Origin: Candidatus Acetothermia bacterium
Lineage (GTDB): Bacteria > Bipolaricaulota > Bipolaricaulia > RBG-16-55-9 > DRXL01
Length of the DNA: 26,161 nucleotides
Direction: 5' to 3'
Assembly (NCBI GenBank): GCA_028275205.1
Contig: JAPWVB010000005.1
Coordinates: 1 to 26,161, forward strand
Shown here: positions 15,433-21,192 of the stretch, piece by piece
Layout of the letters: the number at the start of each line of letters is the position of its first letter
How positions within the stretch are numbered: the stretch's first letter is position 1
Notes under the pieces: model-generated
What the model was told of the DNA's origin: nothing
Databases searched by the model: none
Seen by the model: the letters and a program-made list of their open reading frames with translations, nothing else
Program-made: the position numbers and the translations under genes

Positions 15433-16533
15433 ATGGGCCGCAGCGGGTTGGCGCGGATTAAAGTGATCGGGGTTGGGGGTGGCGGTGGCAACGCCGTCGA
15501 CCGCATGAAGAAAGCCAAAGTAAAAGACGTCGAACTGATTGCGGTCAACACCGATGCCCAAGTGCTCTCGATTATTGAAGCTGATCGGACTGTGCAGATT
15601 GGGGCGAAGCTCACCGCGGGCTTAGGAGCCGGGGGAAATCCCGAGATTGGGCGCAAGGCCGCAGAGGAGTCCGAAGCGGAGTTGGCCGCGCTCTTGGAAG
15701 ACACAGATATGATCTTTCTGACGGCAGGGATGGGCGGGGGCACGGGCACAGGGGCTTCTCCCGTGATTGCGCGCTTAGCGCGTGAGGCCGGAGTGCTGAC
15801 GGTCGCTATCGTCACGAAGCCCTTCTCGTTTGAGGGGAGATTGCGAGCCGAGCGCGCCAAGAAGGGCATCGAAGAGCTCAAGCAGTACGTTGATACGCTC
15901 ATCGCCATCCCTAATGATCGCTTGTTGAAAGTTGCCCCTCCGGAGATGCCGCTAGTGAAGGCGTTCGAGCTTGCTGACGATATTCTGCGTCAAGGGATCC
16001 AGGGGATCTCGGATCTCATCACCACGCCGGGGATGATCAATCTCGATTTTGCTGATATCGAGGCGACGATGCGCAACGCCGGGACGGCCCTGATGGGCAT
16101 CGGCGAAGGGGAGGGCCAAAATCGTACCCGCGATGCCGCGCGCAATGCGATCACCAGCCCGCTTCTGGAGGGCTCCATCGAGGGCGCGCAAAAGCTCATC
16201 TTGAATATCACGGGCGGGCCAGATCTCTCTCTCGAAGAGGTTACCGAAGCTGCGTCGCTCATCAAAGATGCGCTCTCCGACCAGGCTGATATCTTCTTTG
16301 GCGCGGTGGTGCGCGAGGGGTTTGAGCGCGTACGCATCACCGTGATCGCGACAGGGTTTAAAGAGCGCGAGGAGCTCTCCAAGGAAGAGAGGGTCGAACG
16401 CGGCATCGAGCTTCTGGAAGAAGAAGACGAAGAAGAGCTCATCGAGAAGGTCGAGCGCAGCATCCGCAAGGACCGCGCACGCTCCGACGATTGGGATATC
16501 CCCACGTTCTTGCGCAAGCGCAAGAACGACTAG
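15433..16533 (+). CDS. ftsZ: Cell division GTPase FtsZ
   Basis: Protein of 366 residues; AGGGGGT lies just upstream of the ATG. The tubulin-like GTPase carries IGVGGGGGNAVDRM near the start, the GTP-binding signature GGGTGTG at about 102-108, and the synergy-loop region NLDFADIEATM near 205. Few residues precede the core, and the C-terminal linker is short, acidic and charged (LLEEEDEEELIEKVE). The end, DDWDIPTFLRKRKND, is the conserved tail that binds FtsA and other partners. It forms the division ring. Its stop codon overlaps that of the convergent dnaN gene. Confidence 0.97.
   Translation: MGRSGLARIKVIGVGGGGGNAVDRMKKAKVKDVELIAVNTDAQVLSIIEADRTVQIGAKLTAGLGAGGNPEIGRKAAEESEAELAALLEDTDMIFLTAGMGGGTGTGASPVIARLAREAGVLTVAIVTKPFSFEGRLRAERAKKGIEELKQYVDTLIAIPNDRLLKVAPPEMPLVKAFELADDILRQGIQGISDLITTPGMINLDFADIEATMRNAGTALMGIGEGEGQNRTRDAARNAITSPLLEGSIEGAQKLILNITGGPDLSLEEVTEAASLIKDALSDQADIFFGAVVREGFERVRITVIATGFKEREELSKEERVERGIELLEEEDEEELIEKVERSIRKDRARSDDWDIPTFLRKRKND
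16505..16528. terminator. Perfect inverted repeat at the ftsZ/dnaN convergent junction, possible bidirectional terminator
   Basis: CGTTCTTGCGC (16505-16515) and GCGCAAGAACG (16518-16528) are perfectly complementary with only AA between them. The repeat lies within the last codons of ftsZ (the FLRKRKN segment), two bases before the overlapping stop codons. There is no T-run on either side, so intrinsic termination would be non-canonical. The position between two convergent genes that have no intergenic space is what suggests termination. The RKRK codons themselves could produce part of the symmetry by chance. Confidence 0.4.
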
Positions 16534-17660
16534 AAGTCCATGCGGATGGGCATGCAGACGTACAAGAAGCCCTGGTCGGCCTCACTATCTCCTGGTTCGA
16601 GTAATCCCGCACTCTCCGCATCCGCCAGCCAGAGAGTGACTTCTTCGCTCTCCAAGCGCTTCAGCGCATCGATCAAGTACTCCGCACGGAAGCTGATCTT
16701 GATGGGTTTTGTCTTCTTCTTCAATGGGAGCTCTTCGTGCGTCTCTCCTTTCTCCGCTGCCTGGGAGCTCACGCGCAAGAGCCCGTCCTCGACGCTCAAG
16801 ATCACGGCATCGGATTCTTCAGCGGCAGTGATCTGAGCGCGCTGCAGCGCCTCTAAGAAGGGCTTCCTCTCCAGAGATATCCCGATGGGGTTCTCCTTGG
16901 GAATGACCTTCTCAAAATCAGGGTACGCTTCCTCAATGAGCCGCCCCACAAAGATCACTGCTCCGGCCTTGAAGAAGAGATAGTTCTCTGACTGATAGAT
17001 CTCGACGATCTCAGCGTCCACTTGCGCGAGGATCCCTGCTAAATCGCGCAGAGAGTCCGCCGCAACTAAAAACTCCCCCTCACGCGAGGCCTTCTGTGCT
17101 AATGGCTCAGCTTTGAGCGCCAGCCGATAGCCGTTGGTCGCCACGACTTTGAGGGTCTCTTTTTCGAGGACCATATTGACGCCGGTGAGGCTGAGCCGCG
17201 AGGTCTCGCGCGCCGGAAGCGCCGCATAGGCGACGAGCTCCAAGCTGCGTTCCAGCTGGGATTTTTTCAGAGCACAGATAGGCTTCTCCGGCAGGGCGGG
17301 CACCTCAGGGTAATCTTCGAGCGACAGGCGGAAGAGATCGAACGTCGCTCCTCCGGAGGTGATCTCGACCTTCCCCGTGCCAGAGATCGTCTTCAGCACG
17401 ACAGTATCAGCGGGAAGGGTGCTGGCGATCTTCACCAACAATTCGCCGTTGAGCACGAGGGCTTCATCACCATCATGGTTCTCTATGGGGACCGAACACC
17501 ACACAGCGCGCTCAAGGTCGGTCGCGTAGAGGGTCAATTGGTTCTTCTTGGTCTCGAGTTTGATCCCGGCGAGGATGGGCATGCTTGTAGCCCTTCCGAG
17601 GGCCCGACTAGCCGTCTTCACCCCGGTGAGAAACTCGTTCCGTCCGCACGAAAACTCCAT
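16530..17660 (-). CDS. dnaN: DNA polymerase III beta subunit (sliding clamp)
   Basis: Protein of 376 residues, the usual clamp length, with an excellent AGGAGGAGG ribosome site at about 17667-17675 (minus strand). Three clamp domains of about 120 residues each are apparent. The first starts MEFSCGRNEFLTGVKTASRALG and has MPILAGIKLE and YATDLERAV. The second has the TNGYRLALK segment (near residue 178). The third ends YVCMPIRMDF, the typical C-terminus that forms part of the peptide-binding groove. The clamp encircles DNA and holds polymerase and repair factors. It is the last gene of an lspA-tmk-dnaN run rather than being beside dnaA, and it converges on ftsZ. Confidence 0.95.
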   Translation of the reverse strand: MEFSCGRNEFLTGVKTASRALGRATSMPILAGIKLETKKNQLTLYATDLERAVWCSVPIENHDGDEALVLNGELLVKIASTLPADTVVLKTISGTGKVEITSGGATFDLFRLSLEDYPEVPALPEKPICALKKSQLERSLELVAYAALPARETSRLSLTGVNMVLEKETLKVVATNGYRLALKAEPLAQKASREGEFLVAADSLRDLAGILAQVDAEIVEIYQSENYLFFKAGAVIFVGRLIEEAYPDFEKVIPKENPIGISLERKPFLEALQRAQITAAEESDAVILSVEDGLLRVSSQAAEKGETHEELPLKKKTKPIKISFRAEYLIDALKRLESEEVTLWLADAESAGLLEPGDSEADQGFLYVCMPIRMDF

Positions 17661-17676
17661 ACTCTATCCTCCTCCT

Positions 17677-17691
17677 CCAGGCGAAGTCTGG
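17677..17691. repeat. Single-hairpin copy of the repeat family between tmk and dnaN (copy 3)
   Basis: The 15 bases ccaggcgaagtctgg fold as six base pairs (one G-T) around a GAA loop. The reverse complement differs by one base from the first hairpin of the murG copy (11084-11098). It begins immediately after the tmk stop codon and ends just before the dnaN ribosome site. At 15 bases a chance match is possible; the position in a 31-base gap and the near identity to the other two copies make relatedness likely. Confidence 0.55.
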
Positions 17692-18303
17692 TCAAAATTG
17701 AAAGAACGGGCGCACGGCCTTCCAGATCTGTTCAGCCAACTCAGCTGCTGGGCGCGTGCCATCGAGCAGGATGCTCCGGGGGGTCTTTTGCGCCAGCTCT
17801 CGGTACCCCTGGCGTACCCGCTCGTGAAACTCGCTGGGGGCGCGCTCCAGCCGATCAAAAGCTTTCTTCTTGCGGGCAAAGGCAACCGCTACGGGAATAT
17901 CTAATATAATCGTCATAGACGGTTCTATCCCTTCAGTCGCTATTGTATTGCATTGCTGCACCAAAGTTAAGTCCAAGCCCCGCCCATACCCTTGATACGC
18001 TAAGCTCGCCATGGCGAAGCGATCCGCTAACACGACGTGGCCCGCTTCCAAGGCGGGACGGAGGATTTTTCGGGTCAGCTCGCTCCGTGACGCTTCATAG
18101 AGCAAGAGCTCCGTCAAGGGCTCCATCTCCAAGGGGCGCTCTAACAGAATCTCGCGTATCTGCTCGCCCACGGGGGTGCCGCCGGGCTCCCGGATGACCA
18201 GCGGCTCCACCCCGAGCGAGCGCAGCCGCTCTCGCAACGCTGATAGTTGCGTAGACTTCCCGCAGCCATCAATCCCCTCAAAGACGATAAAAATCCCTCT
18301 CAT
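17692..18303 (-). CDS. tmk: Thymidylate kinase
   Basis: Protein of 203 residues; it phosphorylates dTMP to dTDP with ATP. The P-loop reads FEGIDGCGKST (residues 8-18). The dTMP-binding region has REPGGTPVGEQIR (near 39-51), and VLADRFAMASLAYQG (near 91-105) carries the D-R motif. The lid region has a few basic residues near 143-153 (ARKKKAFDRLE), with one Arg in DRLE. Its ATG overlaps the lspA stop as ATGA (18300-18303), indicating translational coupling. It is one residue set shorter than E. coli Tmk but complete. Confidence 0.94.
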   Translation of the reverse strand: MRGIFIVFEGIDGCGKSTQLSALRERLRSLGVEPLVIREPGGTPVGEQIREILLERPLEMEPLTELLLYEASRSELTRKILRPALEAGHVVLADRFAMASLAYQGYGRGLDLTLVQQCNTIATEGIEPSMTIILDIPVAVAFARKKKAFDRLERAPSEFHERVRQGYRELAQKTPRSILLDGTRPAAELAEQIWKAVRPFFQF

Positions 18304-18767
18304 GGGAGCTCACGCGCGCCATGGCGCGCAGCGGTCAGAAGCCCGATGACCACGAAGGTTGTCCCGATAACGATCGCGGTGTCTGCCAGGTTGAAGACAG
18401 GCCAACTGAGCTCGTGCCAGCGCAATTCGAGAAAATCCACGACCGCCCCACGGATCACACGATCCATGAGATTCCCTAAAGCTCCCCCAGCAATACAGAT
18501 CAGCCCAACAGTCACAGAAAATCTCTGCGGCGGACCCCACAGCAACAGCCCAATAATCCCGAGGCTGACGAGAGCCGCAAGCAAGGCGATCACCCCGCCA
18601 AAACCCGCGAAGAGCCCAAATGCCCCACCATCATTATGGGTCAGCGTCAAGCGCAAGAATCCGTCTAAAATCTCGACAGGGCGCCCCGTTTCCAAAACCC
18701 TGAGAGCGAGCGCCTTGCTCACCTGATCGAGCGCCACTATCCCTGCAATAGCAATCAATGTCCTCAT
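18300..18767 (-). CDS. lspA: Lipoprotein signal peptidase (signal peptidase II)
   Basis: Protein of 155 residues with four membrane helices. It cleaves the signal peptide of prolipoproteins after lipid attachment. Catalytic motifs are complete: ALDQVSK at residues 12-18, THNDGGAFG (near 48-56), GALGNLMDRVIRGAVVDF with the first catalytic Asp (near 94-111), and FNLADTAIVIG with the second (near 124-134). There is no ribosome site before the ATG. TATACT at 18780-18775 on the minus strand ends seven bases before the start codon, so the transcript could be leaderless. It starts the lspA-tmk-dnaN run. Confidence 0.94.
   Translation of the reverse strand: MRTLIAIAGIVALDQVSKALALRVLETGRPVEILDGFLRLTLTHNDGGAFGLFAGFGGVIALLAALVSLGIIGLLLWGPPQRFSVTVGLICIAGGALGNLMDRVIRGAVVDFLELRWHELSWPVFNLADTAIVIGTTFVVIGLLTAARHGARELP
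18314..18329. repeat. 16-base perfect palindrome at the end of lspA
   Basis: The 16 bases gcgcgccatggcgcgc are self-complementary and encode part of the ARHGAR segment at the LspA C-terminus, beyond the last membrane helix. No similarity to the GAA/TTC hairpin family was found. It may be a protein-binding or structural site, or a chance result of high G+C. Confidence 0.25.
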
Positions 18768-18806
18768 TGGGTTCAGTATAGTTTGTGTTATGATTCACAA
18801 GGTGAG
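18767..18806. promoter_or_regulatory. Divergent promoter region between lspA and fadD-like gene
   Basis: This 44-base gap separates divergent genes, so both promoters should lie here or inside the opposite gene. On the minus strand TATACT (18775-18780) ends seven bases from the lspA ATG, consistent with a leaderless transcript. On the plus strand TTGGGT (18767-18772) and TATGAT (18789-18794) have a 16-base spacer. The resulting transcript start would fall close to the AAGGTGAG ribosome site (18799-18806), leaving a very short leader. Both assignments are from consensus matching by eye. Confidence 0.35.
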
Positions 18807-18811
18807 CGCCC

Positions 18812-20449
18812 ATGACCGCCAAGCCCTGGCTCCGACACTATCCTGAGGATATCCCTCCTACTCTCACATATCCGGAGAAGCCCCTCTATCACTTCCTCGA
18901 CCGTTCTGCTGAACAGTATGAGAGAGCGCCAGCGCTGGTCTTCTTTGGGCAACGGATCACCTATGGGCAGCTCCGCGAGCTCGTCGATCGCTTCGCGGCC
19001 GCACTCGTCCAGATTGGCGCCAAGCCCGGCGAAAAGATCTCCTTGATGCTCCCGAACATCCCCCAATTTGTCATCGCGTTCTACGGGGCGCTCAAGGCTG
19101 GGCTCACCGTCGTCCAGACCAATCCCCTCTATACCGAAGACGAACTCCACGTGATCTTAGGGGACTCCCAGGCCGAGACGCTCATCACGCTCGATCGCTT
19201 CTACGAAAAAGTCCTGCACGTCCAGGGAAAGACTAATCTCAAGCGCATCATCGTCACGGGGGTGCAGGAGTTCTTTCCGGGATTATTGCGCTTGGGGTAT
19301 CTTCTCAAAGAGCGCCCCAAGCGCATCCGCCCAAACCCTCCCAATGTCTACCTCTTCTCTGATCTCATTCGCAGCGCCCCTGCGCGTCCTCCTGATATTC
19401 CCGTGCGGAACTCTGACATCGCGCTCTTTCAGTATACAGGGGGAACGACGGGTATCCCTAAGGGGGCGATGCTCACCCACAGAAATTTAGTAGCGAACAC
19501 GCTGCAAGCGTGTTCATGGTTCCCTCGCGCCCGCATGGCCCAAGAGACGTGTCTGTGTGTGCTGCCCCTCTTTCACGTCTACGCCATGACGGTGGCGCTC
19601 AATCTCTCGATGGCGCTTGCGGCCGCGCTCATCCTCGTCCCGCGCTTCCAGATAGACGAGCTGCTCAAAATTATAGATCGTGAGCGCCCCTCGCTCTTCC
19701 CTGGTGCCCCTACGATCTACGCGGCGATCGCCAACCATCCGCGCGTGAAGCACTATCATGTCAGTTCTATCCAAGCTTGCCTCAGCGGTTCTGCTCCACT
19801 TCCACTAGAAGTCAAGAGACGCTTTGAGGAGTTGACTGGTGCAGTGGTTGTCGAGGGCTACGGGCTTTCGGAGGCCTCTCCCGTGACTCATTGCAACCCG
19901 CTCTACGGCCGACAGATCTCAGGAAGCATTGGCATCCCCTTCCCCGACACCGACGCCAAGATCGTGGACCCACACAGCGATCGCGATCTGCCCATCGGAG
20001 AGATCGGCGAATTAGTCATTCAAGGCCCCCAAGTGATGGCTGGCTACTGGAACCGCCCTGATGAGACAGCGCACGCGCTGCGCGGCGGCTGGCTCCATAC
20101 GGGAGACCTCGCCCGCATGGACGAAGACGGCTATTTCTACATCGTAGACCGTTTGAAAGAGATGATCATCTGTTCGGGGTTGAAGGTCTATCCTCGCGAG
20201 GTCGAAGAAGTTCTCTACAAACACCCCAAGGTGCTCGAAGCCGCGGTGATTGGGGTACCCGATGCCTACCGTGGCGAGACGGTCAAGGCTATCATCGTTC
20301 CCAGGCCCGGTACCACCCCCACGGCCGATGAGATCAAGAAGTTCTGCGCGGAGCATCTCGCGAAATACAAAGTGCCCACGATCGTGGAGTTTCGCGAGTC
20401 GCTGCCCAAGAGCATCGTCGGCAAAGTCTTAAAGAGAGACCTGCGCTGA
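18812..20449 (+). CDS. Long-chain fatty acid--CoA ligase (FadD-like AMP-binding enzyme)
   Basis: Protein of 545 residues with an AAGGTGAG ribosome site. It belongs to the ANL adenylating family: fatty acid plus ATP gives acyl-AMP, then acyl-CoA. Motifs in order are the P-loop-like FQYTGGTTGIPKGAMLTHRN (near 205-224), LPLFHVYAMTV, EGYGLSEASPVTH (near 348), and WLHTGDLARMDEDGYFYIVDRLKEMI (near 426-451). The C-terminal catalytic Lys lies in GKVLKRDL at the very end. Overall length and the LFHVYAM and GYGLSEASP motifs favour medium- or long-chain acyl substrates over acetate or aromatic acids, but chain length cannot be fixed. Its stop shares one base with the start of a phosphopantetheinyl transferase, so the two are probably co-transcribed. 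Confidence 0.92.
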   Translation: MTAKPWLRHYPEDIPPTLTYPEKPLYHFLDRSAEQYERAPALVFFGQRITYGQLRELVDRFAAALVQIGAKPGEKISLMLPNIPQFVIAFYGALKAGLTVVQTNPLYTEDELHVILGDSQAETLITLDRFYEKVLHVQGKTNLKRIIVTGVQEFFPGLLRLGYLLKERPKRIRPNPPNVYLFSDLIRSAPARPPDIPVRNSDIALFQYTGGTTGIPKGAMLTHRNLVANTLQACSWFPRARMAQETCLCVLPLFHVYAMTVALNLSMALAAALILVPRFQIDELLKIIDRERPSLFPGAPTIYAAIANHPRVKHYHVSSIQACLSGSAPLPLEVKRRFEELTGAVVVEGYGLSEASPVTHCNPLYGRQISGSIGIPFPDTDAKIVDPHSDRDLPIGEIGELVIQGPQVMAGYWNRPDETAHALRGGWLHTGDLARMDEDGYFYIVDRLKEMIICSGLKVYPREVEEVLYKHPKVLEAAVIGVPDAYRGETVKAIIVPRPGTTPTADEIKKFCAEHLAKYKVPTIVEFRESLPKSIVGKVLKRDLR

Positions 20450-21192
20450 TGAGCCAAGTCTACTTGTGCTTTGCTGAGGTGCCGGACGCTGAAGCATCCG
20501 GCTCAGGAGATGAAAGCCCACTGAAGGGGGCTTTCATCTTCGCCAACCGCAGGTTGGCGAAGGCAAACAGTCCAGACGAAGTCTGGCTCACCCCACGAGA
20601 AGCTCGTATGTTCGCAGAGATCAAGTCTCCACGGCGTCGCAGGGATTGGTTGGCTGGGCGCTGCGCCGCCAAAGAGCTGATCCGAAGCTATCTTCTTGAG
20701 AGGGAGGGGCTTGCGCTCGCTCGCTCTCACATTGAGATTCTCAACGACGAGAATGGGGCTCCCAAAGTTTTGCTTCCCCTAAACTTGGAGATTTCCATCG
20801 CCCACAGCGGGGGGCACGGCTTGGCCGGGCTCTGCGCTCATAGCCCTCTTGGAGTTGATCTGCAACAGATTCGCCCTGTGCGCTCTGATTTAGTAGAGCG
20901 TGTGCTCACTGAGCGCGAGCGCGCCCAGCTCGCCCAGCACTTTGCTGGGGATTCTCTAGAGGGGACGCTCGTCTTCTGGGCGCTCAAAGAAGCCGCGATC
21001 AAAGTGCACAGAGCCCGTCCGGCTCCAGCATGGTGCGAGATCGCCGTCAGGCTCAGGGAACCAGGGCGCGCGGAGATTCTTTTGTGCTCTCAGAGACTGC
21101 AAGCCCAGTGGGGCCGATGGAAAGAGTTCATCTGGGCGTGGGCTGCCCCTTACTCGTTGAGCTCGACGATGGTCACGCCGTCGCCCCCTTGA
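20449..21192 (+). CDS. 4'-phosphopantetheinyl transferase (Sfp type) with in-frame repeat insertion
   Basis: Protein of 247 residues that moves phosphopantetheine from CoA to a carrier-protein Ser. PPTase motifs are RRRRDWLAGRCAAKELI (about 62-78), SIAHSGGHGLAGL, GVDLQQI (about 135-141) and WALKEAAIK (about 177-185). The Mg-binding D-x-E of the third motif is D-x-Q here, while the Glu of WALKE is present. Residues about 11-46 (VPDAEASGSG to SPDEV) are encoded by a hairpin repeat at 20481-20586; without them VYLCFAE would run directly into WLTPREARMF, the normal N-terminal order. Removing about 35 residues gives 212, usual for the family. The last 43 bases overlap the 3' end of mutS2 on the other strand. 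Its start overlaps the fadD-like stop by one base, with only a weak AGAGAG ribosome site. Confidence 0.88.
   Translation: MSQVYLCFAEVPDAEASGSGDESPLKGAFIFANRRLAKANSPDEVWLTPREARMFAEIKSPRRRRDWLAGRCAAKELIRSYLLEREGLALARSHIEILNDENGAPKVLLPLNLEISIAHSGGHGLAGLCAHSPLGVDLQQIRPVRSDLVERVLTERERAQLAQHFAGDSLEGTLVFWALKEAAIKVHRARPAPAWCEIAVRLREPGRAEILLCSQRLQAQWGRWKEFIWAWAAPYSLSSTMVTPSPP
20481..20586 (-). repeat. Hairpin-cluster repeat inserted in frame in the phosphopantetheinyl transferase gene (copy 2)
   Basis: Four hairpins follow one another. GCCGGACGCT/AGCATCCGGC (20481-20502) has one mismatch on the plus strand, or a G-T on the minus. GATGAAAGCCC/GGGCTTTCATC has 11 pairs (20509-20538). CTTCGCCAACC/GGTTGGCGAAG has 11 pairs with loop GCA (20538-20562). 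CCAGAC-GAA-GTCTGG is at 20572-20586. Read on the minus strand, the last two match the first two hairpins of the murG copy, with 43 of 52 positions identical by my hand alignment. The insertion leaves the host frame open through about 35 codons. The exact ends are uncertain by a few bases. Confidence 0.85.

Noticed and set aside
18005..18018. tcgccatggcga palindrome in tmk as a repeat insertion
   Set aside because: It encodes the normal DRFAMASLAYQG region of Tmk with no extra residues.
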